Source of the DNA: Hesseltinella vesiculosa
Taxonomy: Eukaryota; Mucoromycota; Mucoromycetes; Mucorales; Cunninghamellaceae
Direction of reading: 5' to 3'
DNA: 64,000 bases
NCBI GenBank assembly: GCA_002104935.1
Contig: MCGT01000009.1
Coordinates: forward strand, 739,111-803,110
Made by a program: the position numbers and the translations under genes. A model generated the notes under the pieces. The model saw only the letters and a program-made list of their open reading frames with translations, was not told the origin of the DNA and did no database searches. Below are positions 1 through 16,001 of this stretch, one piece after another. Numbering within the stretch: the stretch's first letter is position 1; every line of letters begins with the position of its first letter.

Positions 1-540
1 AACAAGTAAGGAAACCGCCATTTTATTTATCATCATGAGCCTTGGTTTCACTGCTTTTTTTTAAAAATGTAGAGGTGATTTGAATGCTGCCTTGGTCCGA
101 TCCCTAGAAGACCCTCCTTACCTTCGCCATATTGATCAAGTAAAGGTGAGTGCTTTTATTATTATTATTCGTTTGATACATCCCATTGACACTCCATTGA
201 ACATAGCTGGCCAGCACTCAAAGCGTGGTCGATGTATTGAATGCCTATCGAGCAAGCGACATTGAAACGGTTGTCAAGGGTCTAAAAGGTGAGCAACGTG
301 ACGTTCTGATGAAGTATATCTATGCTGGTTTGGCCAAACCTGAATTGTTCAACTCCAGCGTGCTCTTGACTTGGCACGAAAAGGTAGGCAGGAGGCAAGC
401 GGGAAGAATGGCACGTGTGTTGTCTTTATTGGAGACTCATCTATTTTCTCCGTCACCTTTTGTTGCAGCTGACGGAAGTGGCAGGAACTGGTTCCATTGT
501 GCGTGTGATGACTGACAAGCGATCAGTGACTGTAGCTTAA
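1..540 (+). CDS. ARPC5: Arp2/3 complex subunit 5 (p16-Arc), 3' part
   Basis: This is the C-terminal part of the smallest Arp2/3 subunit, which helps nucleate branched actin filaments at cortical patches. The gene runs in from before the window. I read exons at about 1-5, 73-145, 207-383 and 469-540, with introns 6-72, 146-206 and 384-468, all GT-AG. The spliced frame reads through GDLNAALVRSLEDPPY, then LMKYIYAGL, LLTWHEK and the end GSIVRVMTDKRSVTVA, which matches the family's LMKYIYKGF, LLQWHEK and GSIVRVL blocks. The acceptor at 205-206 is preferred over the nearby CAG at 212-214 because only it keeps the frame. The end lies 150 bp from the convergent hexokinase stop. The 5' exons are not visible. 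Confidence 0.93.
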
Positions 541-689
541 TCACCGGCTGGAAAGCCTTGTAGGACAAGAATTAAAAAAAAAAAAGATTTGAACAACGTG
601 TGTGCGTAACAACTGTGGTTTTTATTTCAATAGAGGGATAAAAAAAAATAGTGATATAAGACAAAAAAAACAAAATAGAAAGAGGGGAA

Positions 690-2244
690 TCATTGGGTGT
701 CATTGTGGGCGACCATGGCAAGAATGGCAGCACCAAAACCAGATCCATCTTTGGCCAGAGCAAATTGGATACGGTCGTGGACAGCATCGCCAAAGAGTTC
801 GACCAGAAGAGCCTTCATATGACCTTCAAAGCCAGGCAAGAATTCATACACCGAGCCATCGATGGCGACAGAGCAAGCATGGTCAATGTTGGAGGTAAAC
901 GAGAGCACGGCAGCAATACCAGCAGCTGACAGGCGAGCGGCGCGTTGGGCCACCAAGAAGCAAATGCGTTGGACAATGGTACAGTCTTGCAACGTTGTGT
1001 TGGGGATTTGAAGGATATCCTGGAGCACGTGCTGGACACGAGCAAGGTCGGACGAAGTGTCGGCCAGGATGGTGGTCATGTAGGCGGTTTCAAAGCCCCA
1101 TTGCTGGTTAAGGTCCTTGGACGATTGACCATCGAACAAGAGCGACTGGTCGACCAAGGAGAGCGTGGCATTGCGGACAATTTCACCAAGGTACATCCCA
1201 GAGATCATCTTTTCAAATATTTGCTGTCGAGGGTTGATGGATTCCCGATCCAGTTTGTTGTCGTACACAGTCAAAGGCAACACCCGACGTTCGTTGTCAA
1301 AAGCACCCCATTCCATATTCACCACCATTTCGTCAAAGGTGTTGGCGGTATCCTTCCATTTCTTAATATTGGCCCGCTTTTCATAGTAACCTAGAAAGAG
1401 AAAATCAGGATCAATCAAGCGACAGGAGAGCCCTGCTTACACGCATTGGTGCCTGTGCCCAGGATGACACCCATGGTGGTGGTTGGGTTGAGGTAGCTAT
1501 GAGCCATAAGGGTTCCCACAGTATCATTGACAATCTAGATAGAAAGAGGAGTGAGCTCCTCTCCTTTTTTTTGGTTGAACATTACAGCAGCAATGTTGAC
1601 ATTCAAGTTTTTTCGTAAAAAAGCGTCTTGTAAGAGGACAACAACATCTTTGTTGATGGCACCCGAGCACGCAAAGCCCTTGGTCCAACGCATCAGGGTC
1701 CCACGGTTGATATCGGTTTGTAGCACAGGAAAAGAAAAGGTGAAGCCCAGCTGCAAAGCGTCTTGCAGATGATCGCTGCCATGCTCCGAGATAAAGTTGT
1801 CGACACAATCGGCGATAAAGCCGCAGAGATCCCGCATTTCCCCAGTTTTCAGCTCATCCGAAATAACGTATTTTTGCTGGTGCACCGAGTAATTGCCCTG
1901 GCCTTGTAAATCAAAGGAGCAAACCCGAAGATTGGTGCCTCCCAAATCCAAAGCGAGGTAATGGCCCGTTTCTTTGCCACTAGGGCGTCCCGTGACATAG
2001 GTGGGGATCATTGGCACTGGGAAAAATAAAAAGTGGGTGAGTTTGCAGTAAGAGTGAGGGAGAGGGTCTTCTTACAAGTAGCACCTTCATGGTCCAAGCC
2101 TTTTGTCATTTCAACATGGAATTGCTTGATGATGGTGCGGATGTGGTCAGTGGAGATGTGGAATTCTTTGTGAATGTTGCTCAAGATTGTATCCAGGGAG
2201 ACTTTGGTTCCTGAGCGTACAGCCATGGTATCCAGGGTGGTCAT
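690..2244 (-). CDS. Hexokinase/glucokinase
   Basis: ATP-dependent hexose kinase that catalyses the first step of glycolysis in the cytosol. Four exons (2244-2076, 2016-1586, 1534-1441, 1390-690) splice in frame to 464 residues, normal for a fungal 50-kDa hexokinase. Visible blocks in order: phosphate-binding LALDLGGTNLRV, sugar-binding GFTFSFP and RWTKGF, the catalytic Asp in IVNDTVGTLMAH, the GVILGTGTNACYYEK loop, NMEWGAFDN, and the C-terminal adenosine-binding VAIDGSVYEFLPGF and KDGSGFGAA. The ATG at 2244 is chosen; an in-frame ATG 18 nt downstream is the alternative. Family members may also act in glucose repression, but nothing here shows that. Assignment to hexokinase versus glucokinase subtype is uncertain. 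Confidence 0.95.
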
Positions 2245-4394
2245 GATAATCCAGCAAAACAATCAAGGGAGGACTTTTAAAGATAAATGAAGTCAGTAAT
2301 CCACCACCTGATGAACAAAGCGAAAGACAAAATAAGAAAGAAGGAAAGTGGAAAAATGCGTGAAAAAGAGAAAAAGGTGACGGGAATCTGCGGAGAATCA
2401 ATAGGTTGATCAGGGCTTTTTTTTTCCAAGCTGGTGTGTGACGTAGTTGCAACGGGAAGGACGCTGATGCTACGGGAAGGCATAACCAATGAGTTAAGCG
2501 AATCCTATTGTACTAAACTTACTATAGCATGAACTTGAATAACTTTTCAGAGTCTGACTTTCTTGATTTCCGTGTCATTGCCTTCTTCTTTTAGAGCCCC
2601 TCTATGCGAAAGGTGAAGAGACAGCTATTGACTACGCAGCTATTGTTTTTCTTCTCCAGCTGAGGACTGGTCCAGATGAAAGCCCTCACTTGTGGTAAGA
2701 ACAAGGGCAAGTCTGCAGCAATGCAACGATAGAAAAACAGAGGTGAACCAAGCCCCATTTTGTCAAGACATCTGAGTGGCACACACACAAAGAAAAAAAA
2801 TGCTGTTTACAGGGGCGGACACGACTACAAAGTCGCCATCTTTTGTGCGAAGGATTTAGTGCGTTTAGTTACACACACCCATCTATCATTCTAACTGGCT
2901 GCGCTGCTTTTCCATTATGAAATCAGCAGGGGAAAAAAGCCCTTTTCAATCCTGCGGGAAAAAAAAGGAAAGATTTTTATTTACATCAAGAAGCAGGTTG
3001 GATGTACTGTAAGGAAAAAGCAAAAAAGAACAGGTAAAAAAGAAGGAGCGGATAGAATTTCGATGAGAAAAAAAAAGATGAGATGGCGGTGAAGCCACTC
3101 TTTTTGATCTTCTAAATGGATTTGCTTCCGTTTACTTTTTCCCGAACACTTGTCTGGGAAGGGCTGGTAAAAAAGGGGTCTGTTCTTGTTTCGTTTACTT
3201 TTCATGTGTCACGGCCATTCCGTTCTCCACAACAGGTTTTCTTTAAAAAAAAAAAACCTCACACGTTGTTCTCAAAAGGAAAAAAATCTTGTCCTCCCTT
3301 GATAGATATGCGTGGCAAATTAGGCAAATCACCAAATTTCTCGGTTGAATTGGTATAGATGGTTGAAGAGCAGGCAGTAACAGTTTGATGGAAGGCTAAT
3401 GGCTGAGCTTAAACCATGTCAAGGTTGAGTGGTTCCAGACGCAAAAAAAGCAAAAAAAGAAAAAAAAATATGCACCGGCATAGCGATGACCCCCACGGTA
3501 ATTAAAAAAAAATCCCTGATTATAGAAGAAGCGAGGGGTGTAGAAAAACGGCTATGTCCTGCAACAAAATGGAATGCCATGCTATTCAGAGATTCAATCG
3601 CCGACCGGGGCTGATGGGGCTGGGATTCCTTTAGCTGGTGTTCCCTGACGGATGCTACTTTTTTTTGAGTGGAGACTCATTTTGAACGCGATCAAGGTAC
3701 TGGAGGTCCATCATCAGCTGCGGTGTCGTTTTTTTTGCATTCCCATTTTTAATGATGCACTTGCCAAAAACAGAAAAGGTCTAGTTCCAGCATGGAAACA
3801 CTTTCCTCAAACAGCAGAGGTGGGGCGATGAGTCAATGAGATGCAAACCCTTGGTTGTCAGAAAGTCCAATTGGGTAGAAATCCCCCCATGCCATTCAGG
3901 AGCTTGCAGCAAATCCATTTCTGGGTGTATTCATCGAGACATGTGGTCATTTTGTTATGAACAAGTAAGTCCTAATTGAACCTCCTAGCTACACGTTTAT
4001 CCGGTCGTTTTCTTTTTTTTTTTTTTATGCTTAAACGCCCTCATTTCCATTCCTCGTAGTTGGGGGGGAAGCACGATCATTTTCCAAGAGAGTTCTTTTT
4101 TACCCTCATTTTTGAATTCCGCTTCCTTTTTCTTTGAGAGTGCCCCAGTTTCACAAACAAATGATGCATGGCACTTTAAAGAAACCATTGGAAATCAAAA
4201 AAAAAAAAAAACCATGTAAACAATTCAAACCTTTTTTTTTATGGTTTATGAATTTTTTTGAAGTTCCTGATAGGGTGGATCATTTTGGCAACCTCCTTAT
4301 TTCTTTTAAAAAACGCCTGCGATGCCTTTTTTTCATTTTTCTTCCCACCTTTATTTTTATCCTTCCCTCCTTTTTTTTAACACGTCTCCCAACG
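2245..4394. other. 2.1-kb intergenic region, no gene found
   Basis: AT-rich DNA with many A and T runs between the hexokinase start and the next plus-strand gene. Short open frames occur on both strands, but none shows a recognisable motif, a credible start context or supporting splice sites. The first few hundred bases must hold the hexokinase promoter and the last few hundred the promoter of the 4395 gene. Confidence 0.5.
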
Positions 4395-5218
4395 ATGCTT
4401 CGAGTCTCATCTATTTTGCAATTGGAATCCATATGGCGATCAACAACACCTCTCAGCTGCGTGGACTCGCTGTGTGATGATGAGAGTGAGCAAGAGGCGT
4501 TGATCACGGACCCTGTCGCACAAGAGCCACTTTCAGAAAATCTGCCGCTGCAAGACGATGCCTCCTTAACAGACCATGCTGATCATGCTGAGGATGTGAG
4601 GGAACAAACCAATCAAGTGAGTGTCCCTGCCTTGGAGCCGCTACAACAGACCGAATCACCACCCACCATCGTCCAAGAGGAAGAGGACGAGTCCAAGAAG
4701 CACGGCAACGTCGATTTGACAGCTCAGGAGCAAGACTCCCGCATACCATTGCAGCGGCCCGAGAACCCAAGTACAGATTTATGCAAAACCAATGATAGCC
4801 TACTACAACGACAGGAAACCACATCGTCAACGCCCACCTCCATGCATACTCCTCCATCCTCCACCACCATGCTTTCCATCACACCTCCAAAAATCATCTT
4901 GACCCCCGATTCCAACGTTGCCCCCCTGGTGGACTTGGCACCTCCGGCCCCCCTACGCCACCAAGCGAAGAAGCCACTCCTCCAAAGCCCCAGCAACAAC
5001 CCACCAAGCGTCGCTACAGCTTTTTGAATCGCACTAGCCCTCCTTCCTCCATCTATTCCTTCAACCTGCCACCCTCGCCCACCACCATCATCCAAGGTGC
5101 CAACCGAGCCATCCGCCGTGAATCATCACGCCTCAACATGAAAAGAAAAAGCTTTTCAAAACAAGTCAAACGTGCTGTCTCCAACATCAAACTGAATGCT
5201 CAGCAAGTCAAAGCTTGA
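4395..5218 (+). CDS. Hypothetical Pro/Ser-rich protein, frame broken at a C6 run
   Basis: I do not recognise the family. The ATG at 4395 opens an acidic, Pro/Ser/Thr-rich, probably disordered region (from MLRVSSILQ, with EEEDESKK around residue 98). It passes through TPP-containing segments into a basic tail with KRRYSFLNRTSP, RAIRRESSRLNMKRK and a final KQVKRAVSNIK. The frame from 4395 fails near 5027, while the basic tail is open only in another frame. One extra C in the C6 run at 4948-4953 would join them into about 275 residues with continuous composition (PPTPPSEE then KPQQQPTKRR). No intron with usable signals bridges the shift. This is therefore either a consensus error or a real one-base loss. 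A likely AATAAA signal follows at about 5301. Confidence 0.55.
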
Positions 5219-5378
5219 AACTCTTTCATTATGTTTTACCCCTCCCATTCATCTCTTCCATATTATAATGATAACTCTCTATTTTTTATCCCCTGCCTAT
5301 GTAATAAATCACCCTCTTTTCTTTTTACCAAGGATTGTTTAGAAAAAGTGAAGCATGGCTGAGGGTGATCACCAACTG

Positions 5379-6046
5379 TCAAAGGAGTGTTTTTAATTGC
5401 ACAATTTCTTCTCGCGATCGGAGCTGCTCATTCTCGGTCGTCAAGGTATCCACATTCAGTTGCCATTCTGAAGCAGCTATTTTTATTTTTTTTTGGAAAC
5501 GAGGGAAGGATGAGCAGAATCAAGGAGAAAGATTTCTTTTTTTATATTATATTTCTTCTTTTTCTTTTTTTTTTTTTACCAATGCGATTCTTTCTCTCGT
5601 CTGCGTCTTCGTTCGTCAAGTGTAGACGAGTTGGATGGCACATCGAGTGAAGAAGGTTTGAGAAAAGAGTCGTGAATGTGTAGCGTAGCACCCGTTGCAC
5701 CCGAGGCATGCAAGTCATTTGCTGCGAACGAAGTCGTGGTCCATCCAAAGACAGCTGGTACAGGATCAACCAGTCGGTTTTTATTCAAATGCAGCGGCTG
5801 TCCTTTTGGTGCACACCTGCCAGCTTGCATGCCAAGGCAGGCCATGACTGAATTTGTCATTAGCCAAGCCTCGACGGGTGCTTGTTGATCATGGTCATTC
5901 GTCACCTCCTGTGCCACCTCCTGTGGGAACGTATCATTTTGGACTAGTTTTGCCAGCGCCAGTTGAGATTGCATTTTCTTTCTCTTCTTTGAACACGATA
6001 AAAAGAAGAAAGAAAAAAGTAGCCATGAGGCCGTTGCGTCGGTCAT
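5379..6046 (-). pseudogene. Degenerate bZIP (ATF/CREB-like) transcription factor
   Basis: The minus strand carries recognisable pieces of a bZIP factor that cannot be read as one intact protein. A low-complexity open frame from an ATG at 6046 ends with LDERRRRREKES near 5590. In the neighbouring frame the same DNA reads ERKNRIG, and across a possible intron (5579-5477, GTAAAA to TAG) it continues as AASEWQLNVDTLTTENEQ, then LRS, then EEIVQLKTLL and a stop at 5379. ATF-type bZIPs have RNRIAASKCRQKKKEW followed by a longer leucine zipper. Here the KCRQKKK stretch and about one zipper heptad are missing, and the basic region is split between two frames. The DNA-binding helix is therefore incomplete. 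Decay is the simplest explanation; assembly error alone would not remove both blocks. Confidence 0.6.
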
Positions 6047-7814
6047 GCTGGTTTTTTTTTTTCCTATCAGCATGAATAGAACAAGAATAAAACGAAGTTG
6101 GCCATGTCCCTGGTTCACTTTGGTACATGCTTTTCTTTTTGGGCTGCTACGGCAAATGTGTTTCAACTAAACTTGGCAAGTCAAAACATTAACATGAAAC
6201 AGCGTCAAATCAAATGACATGCTCCCCCCCTTTTTTTCATTCCTAGAAAAAATGGCAAGGGTAATCACCACCTGAAAAGTTTCAAGGTGCTTCGCCCTTT
6301 CTATTCCGGAACTGTGGCATTGGAGAAAAAAAGTGAACACAGGCTATGCTCCGTCCTAAAAATGCTTTGCATCACCGGAACCGCTTCCCCAACCGCACGA
6401 CAAAACTTTAATTTTTTTTAATTTATCTTTGGGAAGCCAGCATGATGCATGTATTGAAAAAGTAAAATCCCGAGGACATTGATGAAATTCCAAGCTGCCA
6501 AGACGGATGAAAGGGGCCGCGTTTGGCTATGCCAAATCTGGCTGGCAAACGAACCCATCGGGTCACCCCATCTTACCTGCAGCGGTTGGATGTTTTCACT
6601 TTTCATGTTGCTCATGATTCACGAGCTGCATGTCGTTTGAAGTCAAGTAGAGAGATCCGCTGCTCAGGGACCGGCATTTGCATGTTGGCACCTCTCTCTC
6701 TCTTCGACAACTCGTTATCCGATGACCCGTTCTATCATCTCTCATCATGTACTTGTTGTCTTGTTCAATCTGGGCAGGTTCGAAGGAAGTGGCATAGTGG
6801 ACGGTTTTTTGACCGAAGGAACCCTTGGGGATATGCCGGTTGAAAAAAAAAAAAAAGTAAATGGTGCTGAAAAAATCAAACCGCTGTGCCGCGGCTGCCC
6901 AGCCGAACTTGATGCGTGTTCCTTCTTGGCCCCAACCAGACACGACGAATAAAATCCTCAGCCGAGAATCGATCTCCGCCACTGCAGGCTCAGACGCGGT
7001 TCAAATCGAGAGGAGACCTGTGTGATTCGATGGAAAAAGAGCACCGGGTTCTTGATAAGATGGCAGAGCAAGGGCTACTAGCATAGGCCATCCTGTCAAA
7101 ATGCTAGTCCTTCCTATCTTGCGGGCTTATAGCCAACAGCAAATCTTCTCAAGTACTAGATGTGTAGAGGCAATGATTTTTCGGCAGTCGCCTGGCCAGT
7201 CCCCGTGCTCTTTTTTTTTAAATTCTTTTTTAATCAAAACAAAAAGGTGCTGCATAGACTTTCTGCGCAACTAAATCAACATGAAAGATTTGGGAACATG
7301 TTCGTTTGGACGCCTCTCATTCCCCAATGAAGAAGTAACATCCAAAATCGAGCCAGATTCAAAGACCGCCACAAGCCAAACACGCAGCCAAACACCAACT
7401 ACGCCATGACCGGCTCCAATTTGCGCTGGAGCTACGTGTTTGACAACAATAGTTCATGGCTAGAAGAGGATGCGTGTTCTGATATCCTATGACAGAGCAA
7501 GAGGCTTAGATTTGCTGGTTCTTTTGACAGCCTCCCCTGCTTGAATGTGGCTCACTCATCATGAGGGGGTGCTATGGTGAAGGACAACAGAAGATCCGTG
7601 TATTATCTAGTACAGCTTAAAGGCTACCCTATGTCAGATGAATGCTAGGTCAAACAAACATTCACCAGAATCACAGAAAACGGAACAGCCCTGGCACCGG
7701 AGTTTTGCGTGGAAAGATCAGCCAATCAGGAGAACGCCGCTTTGTTGAAAAAAAGTGTTGGCGCTCCAAGTCGTCTTTTTTTCTTCTTTCCTTTTTTTTG
7801 TTCATCGATTCAAT
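6047..7814. other. 1.8-kb intergenic region with only tiny open frames
   Basis: No gene with support. Small ATG-initiated frames exist, for example 7281-7409 (42 codons, Ser/Thr/Gln-rich) overlapped by a 28-codon frame from 7406, but nothing links them to a family. The right end is the RPS24 promoter and leader, with a strongly pyrimidine-rich stretch at about 7776-7805 (TTTTTTTCTTCTTTCC), as is common upstream of ribosomal protein genes. Confidence 0.5.
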
Positions 7815-8440
7815 ATGGTACGTAGCAAAACAAAACGGACGGTTTATCTATCGAAACAGAAGGACCAGAACATAGAAAACAATGAGAATATATTTAGAGA
7901 ATGGATGGATGATGAAGAAGAAAAGATGGATGGATGGATGGAACTGGTTTATTCACTTGCTTTTTTTTTTTTTTAAAATGCAATGTTAGGCTGACGCTAC
8001 TGTCACTCTTCGCACTCGTAAATTCATGACCAACCGCTTGCTCGGCCGTAAGCAAATGGTCGTTGACATCATTCACCCCGGTGTTGCCAACATCTCTCGT
8101 GAAGCTCTCCGTGAAAAGCTCGGTAAGATGTACCGTGCTGACAAGGAAGTCGTCTCCGTCTTTGGTTTGAAGACCCACTTTGGTGGTGGTGTCACCACTG
8201 GTTTCGCCTTGATCTACGACAACGTCGAAGCTTTGAAGAAGTTTGAACCCAAGCACCGTTTGGCTCGCGTAAGTCATTGGTGATGTTACATAGATGCCGT
8301 GATCCTGACTTCTTTTATCCAAACAGATTGGCCTGGCTGAAGCTGGCAAGGGTGGCCGTAAGCAACGCAAGGAAAAGAAGAACCGTGCCAAGAAGTTCCG
8401 TGGTACCAAGAAGGCTGCTGCCGCTGGTGGCAAGAAATAA
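7815..8440 (+). CDS. RPS24: 40S ribosomal protein S24 (eS24)
   Basis: Structural protein of the small ribosomal subunit. Three exons: 7815-7817 holds only the ATG, followed by intron 7818-7989 (GTACGT...TAG), exon 7990-8268, intron 8269-8326 and exon 8327-8440. The product starts [19 protein letters not shown] and continues with [27 protein letters not shown] and [11 protein letters not shown], ending in a lysine-rich tail with [10 protein letters not shown], all diagnostic of eS24, at about 131 residues. The start-codon-only first exon is required because the second exon has no N-terminal methionine upstream of ADATV. Convergent with PKC1, whose stop lies about 190 bp away. Confidence 0.96.
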
Positions 8441-8632
8441 ATTGGTTGCCCTTAGAACGAGTTCCCCCACCTGCACGATTTTTTTTTCTATCACCAACCT
8501 TTTTTTATTCAGCATTGATCCGCAATCCCTCCTCGACACAAACTTATGTATAAAAACATTATTCGACTCTTTTAATTTTTTAATGGGACGTGTGGGAGAT
8601 AGGTTGCTCCAAAAAAGAGAGGCGTTGGGGTT

Positions 8633-12727
<4,095 letters not shown>

Positions 12728-13476
12728 GATGGGAATCTCAATAGATGTAGGTGATAAAAAGGCTCAATCAAATGAAGTGCAGCAAAGAAAAAAGAAAATG
12801 TGGAAAAAAGGAGGGCGACCTTTGTTTGTTCAGTTTTGACGAAAAAAAAGGGAGAAAGAGAAAAAAAAAATTGAATTTCCGTTCACAGCTTTAAAAAAAA
12901 CATCAGTCCAAGCTGTCCCTCCATGTCACAATAAACATTTTTTTTTCAGCTTTCTAACACTTTTCCATTTTCCTGGCCTGTCATTTAGTCATTTCTTTTC
13001 GTAGTAATTTATTAGGGTTGTTCCTTGACAAGTGTGGTACTTTTTTTTCGTGTCACACAAAAGTGCCTTGCAGAGTCTGACCTGGAGGGTTTGTGCACCA
13101 TCGACGTCACGTGATCCATCCATTTCAGCTTTCCTTTTTCCATCAGTTCAAGTCACGCACACATCCCATTGTCGACTAAAGCTGGTTTCCTTTTCTTTTC
13201 TTTCATATTAACAATGGCGCGCCATGGATCGTAAAGGAAAGCAGCAGAATACTGTAAAAAAGCATCACCACTCTGCTTTTCATGACAGAGCCAGCAAGAA
13301 CTGTAAAAAGGGAAGAATTGAAATGGCGCGCAGAAACATGGCTCTCCTTTTTCTGGCCCTGCCTGCCACCCTTTTTTTGTCTTTTTTTACCCTTTTTGTC
13401 CTTCACCATTCTCTTCTCATCTGTACGACTCGCCCGGCCAGCCATTCGCCGCCTTTCTTTCTTCTTCTTTCAAAAA
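12728..13476. promoter_or_regulatory. Divergent promoter region, PKC1 / dipeptidyl peptidase III
   Basis: About 750 bp separate the two divergent starts. It contains long A and T runs and a CACGTGAT E-box-like site near 13108 (GACGTCACGTGATCC). No coding sequence is supported. Confidence 0.4.
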
Positions 13477-15819
13477 ATGTCTTCCCAAACCAATGCCTCC
13501 CGCTACCTTGCTGATGCCAAGACGCCATTCTCTTTGTTAGAGGCAAAACCTTACTTTGACACCTTGTCCAACACCGAAAAGCTTTATGCTCACCACATGT
13601 CTCGTGCTGCCTTCAATGGTGCGCGTATCACTCTCATTCAAACTAATCCTGAAGCCAATGCTATTTATGACTTGATCATGAACCTCTTCTCCACCCAAGC
13701 CGGCGACCTTGTCAGTAGCCAATCTCTGCAAGAAAAAAGGTAAAAGAAAAAAAAAAGCATGCATCAAAGCATGAAGCATTCTCACACATTCTTGATTTAT
13801 ATAGTGGAGTGAGTGCTGAAGCCTTTGACGCTCTGTTGCAATACTGTGGTCAGTTCCTGGGCAACTTGAGCAACTACAAGTCATTTGGTGACGAGAAATT
13901 CATTCCTCGAATTGCCGAGGCTGATTTCGAAAAGGTCGTGGCTGCTGCTCCTCAAGCTGAAAAAGTCATGGCCCTCTTTGAATCCTGCAAAGGTGAAATT
14001 TACTCTGTGGATCCCGTTGCAAAGAACCTGTTGGGGTACCCTGATGATGGTCATCTCTCTGGTTACTACTCGGCCAACATCACCAAAGACGATATCAAGA
14101 CCGTCCAATCTTACTTGGAAACCTTGGCTATCTACCCTCTCAACACCAGGTACATTTTCCAATCTTGAACACCCAGCCTCTCACCTTTTTTTGTTTTTTT
14201 TTTTTCTCACAGACTCTTCAAAACCGAAAAAGGCTATGAATTAATGGTGGCCTCTAGTGATGAAGCCACGGAACACCACACTTTCCCCGATGGCAACACC
14301 TTGACCGTCACTTATGGTGACTTTAAGGATCAAATGGCCAAGGTCAATAAACACATCCATGCTGCTCAAGCTGTATCAGCCAACGAGAACCAAACCAACA
14401 TGCTGATCAGCTACCACGACTCCTTCAAAACCGGCTCTGTTTTGTCTCACATGGAATCTCAACGTCATTGGCTTCGTGATCTCAGTCCCCGCGTGGAAAC
14501 CAATATCGGTAAAAGAAAAAAAAAGAAAAAAACGCGGACTTTCTAGGTTAATTGCTCACCTCATTTTTTTCATGGTTAGGCTTCATTGAAACCTACCGTG
14601 ACCCCCAAGGAGTAAGAGCCGAATGGGAAGGTTTTGTGGCTATGGTGAACGAAGCCCAAACGGAAAAATTCAACAAATTGGTCGAGCAAGCCCCTGTGTT
14701 TGTGTCGCGCCTGCCTTGGCCTGCCACTTTTGAACGCGAAACCATCAACAAGCCGGATTTCACCTCGTTGGAAGTGCTCTCCTTTGCTACCTGTGGTGTA
14801 CCTGCCGGTATCAACATTCCCAACTATGCTGAAGTCACCCAAAAACTCGGCTCCAAGAACGTGTCCTTGGGCAATGTGATCTCGGCCTCTTCGCCTGGTG
14901 AAAAATTCCCTTTTATCCGTTCCGACGATCTGGAATTGTACGCTAGACTGCGCAACCCCTCCTTCGAACTCCAAGTCGGCACCCACGAAATGGGCCATGG
15001 CACTGGCAAGCTCTTCACCCAAGATGACCAAGGCAACTTGAACTTTGATCCATCCTCCACCACTCACCCCTTTACCCAAGAACCCGTCAATTCCTGGTAC
15101 AAGCCTGGCCAATCCTTTAACTCGGTCTTCAAGAACATCGGTGGCAGTTACGAAGAATGCCGCGCCGAATGCATTGCCCTGACCCTCGGTCCCGAAGAAG
15201 ACATTCTGGACATCTTTGGCTACCACGGCCAAGACGCCGACGACATTGTCTACATCATGTATTTGAACATGGCCCGCGCTGGTTTGTGTGCCTTGGAATA
15301 CTTTGACCCCGAAGCCAAAAAGGTAAAAAGCCAGGAGAAAAGGAAAAAAACGACCAAAATGGGAAATCCCGCGTCACTCACTCTTCCAAATAAAATTAGT
15401 GGGGTCAAGCTCATATGATGGCTCGCTATGCCATCACGGCCACCATGATGCAGGCCGGCCAAGGCTTTTTGGAATTCAAGAACATTACCGACAGCGACGG
15501 CAAGGCCTCGCTAGAAATCCACTTGGACCGCTCCAAGATCAAATCCGTTGGTCGCCCTGCCATCGCCAAGTTTTTGGAACAATTGCAAGTATTCAAGGCC
15601 ACCGCCGATGAAGCCCAAGGTACCGAATTGTACAATGAAAAGACTGCCGTGCCCGATGACTGGCTGCTTTACCGCGGCATCGTCATTTCCCACAAGCAGC
15701 CTCGCAAGGTGTTCATCCAAGCCAACACCTTTATCCAACCCGATGGCCAAGTCCTTCTCAAAGAATACGAAGCTACCCCCATGGGCATGATTCAAAGTTT
15801 CTTGGAACGTGATTTGTAA
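13477..15819 (+). CDS. DPP3: Dipeptidyl peptidase III (M49 metallopeptidase), altered zinc motif
   Basis: Cytosolic zinc exopeptidase that removes dipeptides from short oligopeptides. Five exons (13477-13739, 13805-14149, 14213-14508, 14580-15322, 15400-15819) splice in frame to 688 residues, normal for the family. Diagnostic blocks: NPEANAIYDLI, YYSANITKDD, GFIETYRDPQG, NIPNYAEV, SLGNVISA, then the zinc site and the second zinc motif EECRAE, followed by WGQAHMMARYAI. The first zinc motif at 14992-15006 reads HEMGHGTGK, so the two histidines are three residues apart (HExxH). M49 enzymes have HExxxH (HELLGHGSGK in animals). The reading frame and flanks are perfect, so this looks like loss of one codon rather than an error. 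Function is probably retained but should be tested. Confidence 0.95.
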
Positions 15820-16001
15820 ACTCCTCTTTCTTCCCCCCCCCCTCCTCCTCTCCATCCTCTTCCAAATAAATTGCCTTTAACCTATCTAAAGTCACCTTCC
15901 CATCGACCAGTAAAATACGACCATGAAAAAGAATAGAATCGCTAGTTTTAAGTAGGTGTCATCGTAAAGTTGGACAAAAGGGAATGGAAATGCCGAGGAA
16001 T

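Noticed and set aside
3997..4188. Minus-strand small Lys-rich frame
   Set aside because: Composed of A/T-run translations (poly-Lys) with no other support.
4134..4394. Upstream extension of the 4395 gene to 4134
   Set aside because: It would need a GTG start, is Lys/Phe homopolymer sequence, and an ATG with normal composition follows at 4395.
6940..7010. tRNA gene suggested by a GGTTCAAATC box near 6997
   Set aside because: I could not fold matching acceptor, D and anticodon arms on either strand at proper distances.
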